Assembly: GCA_035690885.1 (NCBI GenBank)
Contig: DASSKC010000116.1
Span: 8,436-72,435 of the forward strand
Direction of reading: 5' to 3'
Source of the DNA: Oleiagrimonas sp035690885
Lineage (GTDB): Bacteria > Pseudomonadota > Gammaproteobacteria > Xanthomonadales > Rhodanobacteraceae
Length of the DNA stretch: 64,000 nt
Positions within the stretch are counted from its first letter, which is position 1. Each line of letters starts with the position of its first letter. A program made the position numbers and the translations under genes. This document shows positions 42,955-52,322 of the stretch, one piece after another. Under the pieces are notes generated by a model. It had not been told where the DNA came from and searched no databases. It was given only the letters and a program-made list of their open reading frames with translations.

Positions 42955-45552
42955 TCAACGAACTTGTTTGAGCCGATACAACGCATCCATGGCTTCGCGT
43001 GGGGTCATGTCGTCCGGGTCGATGGCCGCGACGGCGTCGGCCAACGCGGTCAGGCGCGGGTCGGGCGCGGGCGCGGCAAACAGGTCGCGTTGCGGCGTCG
43101 CGGCCGACCGGGTTGGCCGTGACGTTTCGCGTGGGCCTTGTTCCAGTTGCGACAGGGTCTGGCGTGCTGCGGCTATGACGGATGCCGGCAGACCGGCCAG
43201 CGCGGCCACCTGCAAGCCGAAGCTCTGGTTGGCCGGGCCGTCCTTGACCGCGTGCATGAATACCAGTTGGTCGCCGTATTCGACCGCGTCCAGATGCACG
43301 TTGCCGATACCGGGGTGTTCACTGGCCAGTTCGGTCAGCTCGAAATAGTGCGTGGCGAAGAGGGTGAACGCGTGGTTGGTCGTGGCCAGGTGCACGGCGG
43401 CGGCACGCGCCAGCGACAGGCCGTCGTAGGTGCTGGTGCCGCGACCGACCTCGTCCATCAGGACCAGGCTTTGCGCGCTGGCGTTGTTGAGGATGTTGGC
43501 CGTCTCGCTCATCTCGACCATGAACGTGGATTGCCCGCGCGAGAGGTCGTCGCCGGCGCCGATGCGGGTGAAGATGCGGTCGATCGGACCGATCACCGCG
43601 CGTGTGGCCGGTACGTAGCTGCCGATGTGCGCCAGCAGCACGATCAACGCGTTCTGGCGCATGTAGGTGCTCTTGCCGCCCATGTTGGGGCCGGTGATCA
43701 CTTGCATGCGATGTGCGTCATCGAGTATCAGGTCGTTCGGCTCGAACGGTTCTTCGCGGACTTTTTCGACCACGGGGTGGCGACCGGCTTCGATGTGGAT
43801 GCCCGATTCGTCGCGCAGTGCCGGCATGCACCATGCCAGAGTGTCGGCACGATCGGCCAGATCCGTCAGCACATCCAGCTCGGCGATGGCGCTCGCGGCG
43901 ATCTTGAGCGGCTCCAGTTGCGTGATCAGTTGTTCCAGCAGATCGGCATACAGCGAACGTTCGCGCATCAGCGAACGTTCGCGCGCCGACAGCACCTTGT
44001 CCTCGAAGGTTTTCAGCTCTTGGGTGATGTAGCGCTCGGCGTTCTTGGTGGTCTGGCGGCGGGTGTAATGCGTCGGCACTTTGTCCGAGTGCGCCTTGCC
44101 GATTTCCAGATAGTAACCATGCACGCGGTTGTAGCCGACCTTGAGCGTGGAAATGCCGGTGGCGGCTTTCTCGCGTTCTTCGAGCTCGACCAGGAACTGG
44201 TCGGCGTGGGTGGACAGGCGGCGCAGTTCGTCCAGCTCGGCGTCGAAGCCGTCGGCGATCACGCCGCCGTCGCGGGTCAGCACCGGCGGCTGCTCGACAA
44301 TGGCACGACGCAGCAGGTCGGCGGTGTCGCCGTGGTCGCCGATGCGTTCGACCAGATCGCCGAGCAGCGGGCTGTCCAGCGCGGCGATCGGTTCGCGCAG
44401 CTCGGGTGCCGAGGCCAGTCCGTCGCGCAGTGTCGACAGGTCGCGCGGCCGCGCCGAACGCAGTGCGACTCGCGCCAGAATGCGTTCCAGATCGCCGATG
44501 CCGCGCAGGGTTTCGCGCAACGGCACGCCGGCGCGGCTCTGGATCAGACTGTCGATGGCCTGGTGTCGACCGCGCAAGACCCCATGTGCGCGCAACGGGC
44601 GATTGAGCCAGCGTCGCAGCAGGCGCGCGCCCATCGGCGTGACGGTTTCATCGAGAATGCCGAGCAGCGTGTGTTCGATGCGGCCTTCAGGGTGCGTGTC
44701 GATTTCCAGGTTGCGGCGCGTGGCGGCATCCATGGCGACGGTATCGCTGGCCGCTTCCACGCTCATGCCGGACAAATGCGGCAAGGCGCTTTTCTGTGTT
44801 TCCTCGACATAGCCGAGCAGGCTGCCGGCAGCGGCAATGGCCAGGTCCATCCCCGCCACGCCGAAACCGTCCAGGTTGCGCGTGCCGAAAAAGCGATTGA
44901 GTTCGCGCGTGGCCGCATCGCCGTCGAAATGCCACGGTGGCCGTTTGCGCAGGCCGGGCAGGGTGGTCACGGCGCGCGGCCAGGCGGCATCCTCGGCAAT
45001 CAGGGTTTCGGCCGGCTTCAGCCGTGCCAGTTCCGCGCTGAGCGCTTCGGTGTCGGGCGCCTCGCCGAGCACGAAGCGCCCGCCCGCCAGGTCGACCCAG
45101 GCCAAGCCGTAGCGCGTGTCGCGGCCGGCGGCGATGGCCAGCAACAGATTGTCGCGACGATCATCGAGCAGCGCGGCATCGGTCACCGTGCCGGGCGTGA
45201 CGATGCGTACCACCTTGCGCTGCATCGGTCCTTTGGTGGTGCCCGGATCACCGATCTGCTCGCAGATCGCCACCGACTCGCCCAGCCGGACCAGTCGCGC
45301 GAGGTAGTTTTCCACCGCGTGATACGGCACCCCGGCCATCGGAATCGGCTCGCCAGCCGACTTGCCGCGCTGCGTCAGCGTGATGTCCAGCAACCGCGCC
45401 GCCTTGCGCGCGTCGTCATAGAACAGCTCGTAGAAATCGCCCATGCGAAAGAACAACAGTACGTCCGGATGCTCTGCCTTGGCGGTCAGATACTGGCGCA
45501 TCAAAGGTGTGTGCTGTTGCGGGTCCGATTTGGCGTGCGTGGCGGTGGTCAA
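42955..45552 (-). CDS. mutS: DNA mismatch repair protein MutS
   Basis: A mismatch-recognition ATPase of 865 residues from the preferred TTG start. The N-terminal mismatch-binding motif LFFRMGDFYELFYDDA has the Phe-x-Glu wedge, and HTPLMRQYL precedes it as in relatives. The ATPase domain carries TGPNMGGKSTYMRQ and LVLMDEVGRGTSTYDG. TTG 45552 has GAGGGA 6 bases upstream. The alternative ATG at 45600 would add 16 residues without a site. The C-terminus includes the short helix used for tetramers. Confidence 0.96.
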   Translation of the reverse strand: MTTATHAKSDPQQHTPLMRQYLTAKAEHPDVLLFFRMGDFYELFYDDARKAARLLDITLTQRGKSAGEPIPMAGVPYHAVENYLARLVRLGESVAICEQIGDPGTTKGPMQRKVVRIVTPGTVTDAALLDDRRDNLLLAIAAGRDTRYGLAWVDLAGGRFVLGEAPDTEALSAELARLKPAETLIAEDAAWPRAVTTLPGLRKRPPWHFDGDAATRELNRFFGTRNLDGFGVAGMDLAIAAAGSLLGYVEETQKSALPHLSGMSVEAASDTVAMDAATRRNLEIDTHPEGRIEHTLLGILDETVTPMGARLLRRWLNRPLRAHGVLRGRHQAIDSLIQSRAGVPLRETLRGIGDLERILARVALRSARPRDLSTLRDGLASAPELREPIAALDSPLLGDLVERIGDHGDTADLLRRAIVEQPPVLTRDGGVIADGFDAELDELRRLSTHADQFLVELEEREKAATGISTLKVGYNRVHGYYLEIGKAHSDKVPTHYTRRQTTKNAERYITQELKTFEDKVLSARERSLMRERSLYADLLEQLITQLEPLKIAASAIAELDVLTDLADRADTLAWCMPALRDESGIHIEAGRHPVVEKVREEPFEPNDLILDDAHRMQVITGPNMGGKSTYMRQNALIVLLAHIGSYVPATRAVIGPIDRIFTRIGAGDDLSRGQSTFMVEMSETANILNNASAQSLVLMDEVGRGTSTYDGLSLARAAAVHLATTNHAFTLFATHYFELTELASEHPGIGNVHLDAVEYGDQLVFMHAVKDGPANQSFGLQVAALAGLPASVIAAARQTLSQLEQGPRETSRPTRSAATPQRDLFAAPAPDPRLTALADAVAAIDPDDMTPREAMDALYRLKQVR

Positions 45553-45701
45553 GGCATGTCCCTCGTCATGACGGGACAGTGTAGCGGGCCGCACGGCCAT
45601 GCCTCCACCGTGCCGACACGATCATCAAGCACGTGGGCAACCCGGCGGAAAAGCGTCGGAAAAATTTACGATAAATTCAGGTGCGTGCGACGAGCAACAT
45701 G

Positions 45702-45731
45702 GGGTATGCGTGAAAAATCAATCGCATACCC
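45702..45731 (+). promoter_or_regulatory. Perfect 9-bp inverted repeat upstream of the PEP-CTERM gene
   Basis: GGGTATGCG and CGCATACCC are separated by 12 bases. The repeat ends 4 bases before the -24 element of the sigma-54-type promoter. It may be the binding site of an activator or repressor. Confidence 0.6.
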
Positions 45732-45735
45732 ATTC

Positions 45736-45750
45736 TGGTATGAGGCTTGC
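45736..45750 (+). promoter_or_regulatory. Sigma-54 (-24/-12) promoter of the PEP-CTERM gene
   Basis: TGGTATGAGGCTTGC, followed by T, matches TGGCAC-N5-TTGCW with the GG and GC exactly 10 bases apart. Transcription would start near 45762, giving a leader of about 57 bases before ATG 45819. Sigma-54 control through PrsK/PrsR is known for PEP-CTERM genes in exosortase systems. Confidence 0.7.
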
Positions 45751-45818
45751 TTCTACAGACGCACGTGCGGGCAGGACTGCAGCCCCGCACCTTGCGTAAC
45801 ACCACTCAGGAGGGTCTC

Positions 45819-46481
45819 ATGAACATGTCATTTCGCGGCATCAGGCGCTGGACGGTCCTTGCCGTCGTTGTGGGCGGGATGCTGATCTCGAGCGTCGCTT
45901 CGGCACACGTCTGGAACATCGGCTGGAAGTCGGTCAACGGAAACCTGACGTTCTACGGCGTCAGCTATCACACGGATGCGGTGCCGGGACCGAATGATGA
46001 TTTCACGGTGCATCCCGCGGGCTTCATCATCAACGGGACCAACGTTTCATTCGACTTGGGCAGCGTCGTCGATCTCAACAACTGCTACGGTGCGGGCGGC
46101 TTGACGAGCGGCTCATGCTCGTCGGTCTGGAACAGCCTGGGCCTTGACGGTGCGCTGGCCGCGACCTACGACGGGACCGACACCTACGGCAAGTACGCCA
46201 CCACGACCCTGAGCAGCTCGGAGCTTGCGAGCTACGGCATCGGCAGCGGTTCGAACAGCGTGCTGCTGTCAACCTATGCCGACAACGTGCATTGGGCCGG
46301 GGAAACCTTCTCATCGGCCAACGTGCCGATCAACATTGTCGTCACGCCACCGACCAACGGTGTTCCGGAACCTTCCAGCCTGGGCATCATGGGCTTTGGC
46401 CTGCTGATCCTGATCGGCATGGTGATGGTTTGCCAGCGTCGTCGCTCGCATGCGAATGACGAATGGACGGCCGCCGTCTGA
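45819..46481 (+). CDS. PEP-CTERM sorting-domain protein
   Basis: A 220-residue exported protein. The signal peptide covers about 1-29 (basic start, hydrophobic core, ending VASA). The mature part is Gly, Ser, Thr and Asn rich with two Cys and no recognised fold. The C-terminus is a PEP-CTERM signal: VPEP near residue 182, a hydrophobic helix (GIMGFGLLILIGMVMV) and the basic RRR. Eleven more residues follow the arginines, which is long for the signal. An exosortase would cut near PEP; none is in the window. The gene has AGGAGG upstream and its own sigma-54-type promoter. Confidence 0.93.
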   Translation: MNMSFRGIRRWTVLAVVVGGMLISSVASAHVWNIGWKSVNGNLTFYGVSYHTDAVPGPNDDFTVHPAGFIINGTNVSFDLGSVVDLNNCYGAGGLTSGSCSSVWNSLGLDGALAATYDGTDTYGKYATTTLSSSELASYGIGSGSNSVLLSTYADNVHWAGETFSSANVPINIVVTPPTNGVPEPSSLGIMGFGLLILIGMVMVCQRRRSHANDEWTAAV

Positions 46482-46495
46482 GCACGAACCATTGA

Positions 46496-46533
46496 CATGG
46501 TTGTCGGGGAACAGCGTTCTTCCGACAGCCATG
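46496..46533 (+). other. Stem-loop between the PEP-CTERM and prsT genes
   Basis: CATGGTTGTCGG pairs with CCGACAGCCATG (one G-U), with a loop of about 14 bases and no T-tract behind it. It may limit readthrough or protect the upstream message. Confidence 0.45.
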
Positions 46534-46623
46534 TCGGTGTGTTGATGTCGTGATGAACAAACATGGTTTGAAGAAAGTGAGTGGCGCGGGTTGACGTGGA
46601 TCGTCACCGCGAAGGAGGGGGTC

Positions 46624-49434
46624 ATGTCGACGAACAGGTTGCATGCCCGGTTGCTGCATTGGGTGCTTGCACCCGTTTGCGCCGGCCTCGTGCTGGCGGG
46701 GTGCGGAAACCACGGCAGCGTTGCGGATGCCGCGCGGTACCAGGCGGCAGGTGAGTACCGCTCGGCCTACATCGAGGCCAAGAAGGTTCTGCAGCGCCAG
46801 AGCACGAACGCCAAGGCGTGGCTCGCACTCGGCAATGCCAAGCTGATGATGGGCAAGCCGCGCAATGCGCTCAAGGATTTCGAAAAGGCGCGCGCATACG
46901 GTGCTCCCGCAGCGGCGTGGGCGGTGCCGATGGGACGCGCGTGGCTGGTGACCCGGCAGTACGACAAGGTCCTGACCAAGCTTCCGGACGGCAAGACCTT
47001 CAAACCGCAGACCCGGACCGCGCTTGATGTCGTGCGCGGCGACGCGTATCGCGGCTCGAATCAGGCTTCGCCGGCAGCAAAGGCCTACAAGGCCGCATTG
47101 ACACTCGATCCGCACAATGCGCGTGCCCTCGCCGGGTTGGTCGCGCTCGCCGTGGCCGGCGATGACATGGCCGTCGCGCACAAGTACGTGCAGCAGGCAT
47201 TGAAGGTCGCCGCGACAAGCCCGGATGTCTGGGTTGCCAAGGGAGACCTGGCCTTGGCCAACGACGATTTCGCGGGCGCCGCGTCCGCGTACGAGAAGGC
47301 GCTTGCCTTGAAGATGCACCGCTGGTTGCCGCAGGACCGGTTCGTGACGCAGTTGAAACTCGCCAACGCGCAGATGCGTCAGGGCCGGTTCGAGAAGGCG
47401 CTCGCGAATATCGAGGCACTGGAAAAAATGTCGCCGCAGATGCCCCGGCCTCGCTATCTGCACGCGATGGTGTTGTTCAAGCAGGGGCATCCGGACAAGG
47501 CGATCACGCAGCTGCAGCAGGTGCTCAGGCTTGACCCGCACAACGTGCCGGCGCAGTTCCTGATGGGGCGTGTCAATTACGCCAGCGGCAACTATGGGCA
47601 GGCGCAGATGTACCTCAGCAACGTGCTGGGCATGGAGCCGGGGAATGCACGCGCGCGCAAGTTGCTCGCGTTGTCGTTCTATCGCGAGGGCAGCTCGTCG
47701 CGGGCCTTGGCGACGCTCAAGCCGGCGTTGCCGGGCAACATGTCGGATACCCGGATGTTGGCGATGATGCAGCAGGCCGTGGCCGCCGGGGCCGCCACGT
47801 CGCATCCGCGCCGCATTGCCGCTGCCGGCAACAGCGCGGCCGGGCAGTTTGCCGACGTGCACAAAGCGCTCGCGGCCGGCCGCGCCGGCAAGGCCATCGA
47901 GCTGCTCAAGGCCATGCCCGAACAAAAGGGTGCCGCAGCGACGCGACGCGCCGGCCTGCTGGTCATGGCCTACGTGCGCAACAAGCAAGCGGATACGGCT
48001 GTCGAGACCGCGGCCACGTGGGCCAAGGCGCACCCGAAGATCGGTTCTGCCCATCTTCTTTATGGCACCGCGCTGGTGGCCGCGGACAAGCACAGGCAAG
48101 CGCGCGCCGAATACGAGCAGGCGGCCAAGCTTGATCCCGAGAGCGGCGTCGCGCTCCTCAAGCTGGGCAACCTGGATGTGCTCGAGCATCGTTACAAGGA
48201 CGCGAAAAACCGGTTTGCGGCCGCTCTCGAGAACGCGCCGCACAACGGCGCCGCCATGCTCGAGCTGGGCAAGCTCGCCATGGTCCAGGGCGATCAGGCC
48301 GATGCGATCAAGTGGTTCAAGCAAACCATTGCGGCGCAGCCGAAGGCCACCGAGGCGTACCTGCGGCTGATCACGATTTACGCCCGCCGTGGCCGCTTCG
48401 ACCAAGGAGTGGCGACAGCTCGCAGGCTGGTCGACACCCACCCCGGTGCGCCGTTGGCACTCAATGCGCTCGGGGCGACCGAACTCGACGCCGGGCATCC
48501 GGACCAGGCGCTCAAGCCACTTGAGCAGGCGGTCCGGCGTGCACCGAACATCAGCCTGTACCGAGTCAACCTGGCGCGCGCGCAAATCCTGCTCAAGGAC
48601 GCCAAAAGCGCGCGGACCAATCTGGAGCGGGTGGTCAAGGTCAATCCACAGCAGGTGAAGGCGGTCAGCATGCTGGCGTTCGTGTACCTGCACGCCGGTG
48701 ACCTTCCGGGGGCGTTGGAACTGGCGCGCACGCTGCAACAACGCGAGGCGAATCGCGTGCGCGGTTACACGCTGGAGGGTGACCTGTACATGGCGGCGAA
48801 GGACTTTCGCAAGGCAGCCGATGCCTACCAGAACGGACTCGAGGTGAATTACAGTCGCCCGCTGGTGCTCAAGTATTTCCTGGCGCTGAACGCCGGTGGC
48901 GCGCCGAAGGCGGATCAGGGGCCGATCCAGTGGTTGGGAAAGCACGAGAAGGACACGGCCATGCGCATGGTCCTGGCGCAATATCATCTTCACCACGGGC
49001 GCTTGAAACTGGCCGAACGCGAGTACCAGACGGTGCTCACGGCATATCCGACCAACGTGATCGCGCTCAACAATCTCGCTTGGTTGTATGTTGTCCGGCA
49101 TCATCCGGATGCCGTGGCCGTGGCGAAAAAGGCGTACACGCTCACGCCGACCTCGCCCAATGTTGCCGATACCTACGCATGGGCATTGCTGCGCGCCAAC
49201 CAACCCAAGGCGGCGCTGCCGATCCTGGAGAAGGCTGCAAGGCAGGTGCCGACGGACCCGATCGTCCACTACCACCTCGCCCTGGCGCAGACGCGGTCGG
49301 GCAAACCGGCCGCGGCCCACGCGACGCTTGCCGTGCTTACCAAGTCGAAAGCCCGCTACCCCCAGCGCAAGGCGGCCGAGGCGTTGTACCGGCAACTTGG
49401 TGGTGCCGGCGCAAACGGTGAGGGTACGCAGTAG
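46624..49434 (+). CDS. TPR-repeat lipoprotein of the PEP-CTERM system, PrsT type
   Basis: A 936-residue lipoprotein. The signal peptide ends at lipobox LAGC. The rest is a chain of many tetratricopeptide repeats, visible as repeated A-x3-G-x2-A-x-A and LDP patterns (for example AYKAALTLDPHNARALAGL, EYEQAAKLDPESGVALL). Length and layout match the PrsT family (TIGR02917 type), which occurs with exosortase and EPS loci and may help assemble the polysaccharide or protein export apparatus. AGGAGG precedes ATG 46624. It lies 142 bases after a PEP-CTERM gene, which supports the call. The gap contains a hairpin, so it may have its own promoter. Confidence 0.88.
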   Translation: MSTNRLHARLLHWVLAPVCAGLVLAGCGNHGSVADAARYQAAGEYRSAYIEAKKVLQRQSTNAKAWLALGNAKLMMGKPRNALKDFEKARAYGAPAAAWAVPMGRAWLVTRQYDKVLTKLPDGKTFKPQTRTALDVVRGDAYRGSNQASPAAKAYKAALTLDPHNARALAGLVALAVAGDDMAVAHKYVQQALKVAATSPDVWVAKGDLALANDDFAGAASAYEKALALKMHRWLPQDRFVTQLKLANAQMRQGRFEKALANIEALEKMSPQMPRPRYLHAMVLFKQGHPDKAITQLQQVLRLDPHNVPAQFLMGRVNYASGNYGQAQMYLSNVLGMEPGNARARKLLALSFYREGSSSRALATLKPALPGNMSDTRMLAMMQQAVAAGAATSHPRRIAAAGNSAAGQFADVHKALAAGRAGKAIELLKAMPEQKGAAATRRAGLLVMAYVRNKQADTAVETAATWAKAHPKIGSAHLLYGTALVAADKHRQARAEYEQAAKLDPESGVALLKLGNLDVLEHRYKDAKNRFAAALENAPHNGAAMLELGKLAMVQGDQADAIKWFKQTIAAQPKATEAYLRLITIYARRGRFDQGVATARRLVDTHPGAPLALNALGATELDAGHPDQALKPLEQAVRRAPNISLYRVNLARAQILLKDAKSARTNLERVVKVNPQQVKAVSMLAFVYLHAGDLPGALELARTLQQREANRVRGYTLEGDLYMAAKDFRKAADAYQNGLEVNYSRPLVLKYFLALNAGGAPKADQGPIQWLGKHEKDTAMRMVLAQYHLHHGRLKLAEREYQTVLTAYPTNVIALNNLAWLYVVRHHPDAVAVAKKAYTLTPTSPNVADTYAWALLRANQPKAALPILEKAARQVPTDPIVHYHLALAQTRSGKPAAAHATLAVLTKSKARYPQRKAAEALYRQLGGAGANGEGTQ

Positions 49435-49748
49435 CCGGGATGGCGCGTCATCGCCTGACTTCCGGAGCCATCCTGCGTCGGCTGGTGCGCGAAATCGACC
49501 TGCTCGAATCACTTTACGGTTGACGCTGCGGCGAGACCTTGCTGCGCGCGGAGCCGCATTGTTGCGTCCGGGGAAACAGTGATGTGACGAAATGACGGTT
49601 TTCCGCAGCCGCGACCGTCACCACCTGTTCACCGTGTCCAGCCCGTGCACGATGGTTCGTGCGAGTGCGCGGCTGGTGAACGCGACACCGCTTCGGGGTG
49701 GTTCGCATATCCCCATAGCCATGGATCGGCGCATGACGGAGACAGGTC
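49435..49748. other. Intergenic gap with no recognised gene
   Basis: 314 bases between the prsT-type and yceI genes. I see no gene, tRNA, terminator with a T-tract or repeat family here. It presumably holds the yceI promoter. Confidence 0.5.
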
Positions 49749-50435
49749 ATGAACTCCCTTTCCCGATACCTGCTGGCGTGGATGCTTGTCGTCCTGCTTG
49801 GCGTCGTCGTGTCGCCGGCATTCGCCAGCGGCCGTACCTTTGTGCTCGATCCGCACCACACGCAAGTCCGCGTCAGCTGGAACCATCTGGGCTTTTCCCA
49901 CCCCAGCGCGTTCATGCGCATTGGCAAGGGTATGCTGGTCTGGGACGGCGAACATCCGAGCCGATCGTCGGTACGCGTGACCATCCCCATGTCCAGCATT
50001 CATACCCAAGTGTCGGCGCTGGATGCACGACTGCGCTCGCATGTGTTCGAGGCCGGCAAGTATCCGGTCGCAACATTCCGCAGCACGAATGTCGAGCGCG
50101 TGGGACAGATGGATGTCTATCGAATCCAGGGCGTGTTGACACTGCATGGCATAGTCCGGCCCATATCGCTGACCGCCACGGTGAACCGATACGGCATCAA
50201 TCCAGTGTTGAAGGCACCGGCCATCGGCTTCAACGCCGTGGCGACTATCAAGCGCTCGGCCTTCGGCCTGAATGCGGGGTTGCCCCTGGTGGGTGACAAG
50301 GTGCGAGTCCACATCACGGCCGAAGCGATCCCGCCGGAAGCGCTGGCGCGTAGAACTCGAGCCATCAAGGCCCGGATTGCCGGTGCCGGGCCGGACCGTC
50401 CCGGCATGACTGGCATGGTGGCCGCATCTCGATAA
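49749..50435 (+). CDS. YceI family periplasmic protein
   Basis: A 228-residue secreted protein. Signal peptide residues about 1-27 (end FASG). The YceI lipocalin-like domain follows with FVLDPHHTQVRVSWNHLGFSHPSAFM, the FPVATFRST-type segment (YPVATFRSTNV) and GVLTLHGIVRPISLTATVNRYG. Family members bind isoprenoid quinone-like lipids. About 30 C-terminal residues past the domain are basic and without pattern. GGAG lies upstream. An AraC-type regulator gene follows within 50 bases. Confidence 0.9.
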   Translation: MNSLSRYLLAWMLVVLLGVVVSPAFASGRTFVLDPHHTQVRVSWNHLGFSHPSAFMRIGKGMLVWDGEHPSRSSVRVTIPMSSIHTQVSALDARLRSHVFEAGKYPVATFRSTNVERVGQMDVYRIQGVLTLHGIVRPISLTATVNRYGINPVLKAPAIGFNAVATIKRSAFGLNAGLPLVGDKVRVHITAEAIPPEALARRTRAIKARIAGAGPDRPGMTGMVAASR

Positions 50436-50482
50436 CGGGAGTGGTACTGTGCACCGTCTTCTTTGCCTCGTCGTGCCGACAC

Positions 50483-51298
50483 ATGGGTTACTCCGAACAC
50501 GACCTTGACCGCCTCAACAGTCTGGATGGCCCGGAACTGATTGCCGTGATCTCCGAAGATCAGGCGTTCATGGGTGAAACCGAATGGCACACGCATCCGC
50601 GCGGTCAGTTCATGTACCTGGAAAGGGGCATGATCTGCATCACCACGCGCACGGATGTGTGGGTGCTGTTGCCACATCGCATCGGCTGGTTGCCGCCGGG
50701 TGTTGAACATACGGCGCGTATTGTCGAGCCGGTCAGCACATGGGGTGTATGGGTGGCGCCGGATGCGGCCGCGGGCTTGCCGTCGCGGCCGTCCATGTTG
50801 CGTGGCAACCAATTGTTGCGTGAACTGGTGCGGCGCGCGGCAGACTGGGCGCATAGCGATCAGCTCGATATCGAGCAGCAACGCTTGATGAGCGTGTTGA
50901 TGGACGAGATGCGCCGATCGGTGGTGCCGGAAAGCCCCATCACTTTGCCGATGCCGGATGATCGCCGGTTGCGGCAAGTGGCCGAGGCATTGCTGCGCGA
51001 CCCGGGTGACACACGCACGCGTGACGAGTGGGCCGCTTGCGCCGGTCTTTCCACACGCAGCCTCAGCCGTCGCTTTCACGACGAGACCGGCATGACCTTC
51101 GTGCAGTGGCGCCAGCAGGTGCGTCTGGCGCGGGCGCTGGAACAACTGGCCAAGGGCGAACCGGTGGCCTGCGTGGCCGATGCGCTCGGCTATGCCAGCG
51201 TCAGCGCGTTCGTGGCCATGTTTCGCCGCAGCGTGGGGCAGTCGCCAGGCAAATATCTGGATGTGTCCGACATGGGTGCGCCGCTGTCGGTGGCGTGA
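50483..51298 (+). CDS. AraC family transcriptional regulator with cupin sensor
   Basis: A 271-residue regulator. The N-terminal cupin (AraC_binding-like: ETEWHTHPRGQFMYLERG, GWLPPGVEHTARI) is followed by a C-terminal pair of helix-turn-helices (CAGLSTRSLSRRFHDETGMTFVQWRQQVRLARALEQL, then VADALGYASVSAFVAMFRRSVGQSPGKYL). The second half fits the AraC signature well. ATG 50483 is preferred, but no strong ribosome site is present, and the frame is also open from 50441. It follows yceI closely; its targets are unknown. It ends 264 bases before the convergent TetR gene, and that gap shows nothing recognisable. Confidence 0.9.
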   Translation: MGYSEHDLDRLNSLDGPELIAVISEDQAFMGETEWHTHPRGQFMYLERGMICITTRTDVWVLLPHRIGWLPPGVEHTARIVEPVSTWGVWVAPDAAAGLPSRPSMLRGNQLLRELVRRAADWAHSDQLDIEQQRLMSVLMDEMRRSVVPESPITLPMPDDRRLRQVAEALLRDPGDTRTRDEWAACAGLSTRSLSRRFHDETGMTFVQWRQQVRLARALEQLAKGEPVACVADALGYASVSAFVAMFRRSVGQSPGKYLDVSDMGAPLSVA

Positions 51299-51562
51299 AC
51301 ACGACCGCCGGCGACAATCCATCGGTCAGGTGTTTCATGAGCATGCGTGTTGCGTCGTTCGTGGGTGGCCGGATCGGCGCATCAATGTCGCGCTCATGCA
51401 TGGGGTGCGCCATTGCTCGCGCGATGCTCCGGTGATACAGCGTCTTTACGCATCAGGTCGAACGCTTGCGGTGTCGTGCAGGCGCACACTGAACGCTTCG
51501 GTTTCCTCGGCGAGATGGCGCGTGTCTCGATCGAGCTGGTTCGACACGCGATCAGCGCATTT

Positions 51563-52195
51563 TTACCGGTGTTGAAGGCTGGCCAGATAGGCATCAAACA
51601 TGTCGGCCATGGCATCGGCGTAGACCTTGACCTGCCGTGAACTGCGCGGACTTTTCGAAAACTTGCTGCCGCCGGCGCTGAGTGTGTCGACAATCAGGTC
51701 GCCGGCCAACTGGCGCACGGTGCGTGATGCCTCGGGCAAGGCCTCTTGCATGAAGTCCTGGAACACTCGGTTCGCCCGTGCCCGGGGCTCTTTTGCCTCC
51801 GGCGCATCGCGATACAGCGGTGCGGCATCGTTGAGCGCCACGCGCACCTGCGCTTCCTCGCATTCCGAGCGAATGAACGTGCGCACCAGGGTGCGTAGTC
51901 GCTGCGATGGCGGCTTGGTCGTGTCCTCCAGAATGCGACACATCCGATCGCTGGTGCTTTGCCACTCGTCGGCCTGCAGCCGGAACAAGATGGCGGCCTT
52001 GTTGGGAAAGTACTGATACAGCGAGCCGACGCTGATGCCGGCCCGCTCGGCGACCCGTGCGGTGGTGAAACGGGGCGCGCCTTCTTGCTCCAGAACCTGA
52101 GTGGCGGCTTCGAGGATGGCGGTCACCAGCAGGCGCGAGCGTTCCTGTTTGGGTTGTTTTCTCGAGGATACGCGGGGACTTGGCGGTTGGCTCAT
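51563..52195 (-). CDS. TetR family transcriptional regulator
   Basis: A 210-residue repressor. The N-terminal TetR helix-turn-helix reads ATQVLEQEGAPRFTTARVAERAGISVGSLYQYFPNKAAIL. The C-terminal ligand domain is helical and unlike known ones to my eye. It is divergent from the methyltransferase-epimerase-MFS genes and most likely controls them. Its DNA-binding region is close to that of the second TetR at 60.4-61.1 kb. Confidence 0.93.
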   Translation of the reverse strand: MSQPPSPRVSSRKQPKQERSRLLVTAILEAATQVLEQEGAPRFTTARVAERAGISVGSLYQYFPNKAAILFRLQADEWQSTSDRMCRILEDTTKPPSQRLRTLVRTFIRSECEEAQVRVALNDAAPLYRDAPEAKEPRARANRVFQDFMQEALPEASRTVRQLAGDLIVDTLSAGGSKFSKSPRSSRQVKVYADAMADMFDAYLASLQHR

Positions 52196-52322
52196 GGGCT
52201 TGTCATCGGTTGGCAGTCAATGCGAATAGTCAATGCGACGAATCACTCGTATTCTGTATCGCGAATGATCCATCGCATTTTAGACGGGCGCCGCATGGTG
52301 CTCAACCACCAAGGAAAAGCAT
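52196..52322. promoter_or_regulatory. Divergent TetR/methyltransferase regulatory region
   Basis: An AT-richer stretch (52215-52282) contains repeated GCGAAT-type units (ATGCGAATA at 52220-52228, AATGCGACGAAT, TCGCGAAT) and AATGCGA...TCGCATT inverted repeats. It is a plausible TetR operator cluster, but I cannot define the exact site. Confidence 0.35.

Noticed and set aside
43138..45822. An 894-codon plus-strand frame opposite mutS
   Set aside because: It is antisense to the mutS motifs, with no ribosome site or protein-like pattern.
46387..49512. A 1041-codon open frame on the minus strand
   Set aside because: It is a shadow of the TPR lipoprotein gene on the other strand. Its composition (His, Arg, Gln-rich) has no family features, and high GC makes stops rare in this frame.
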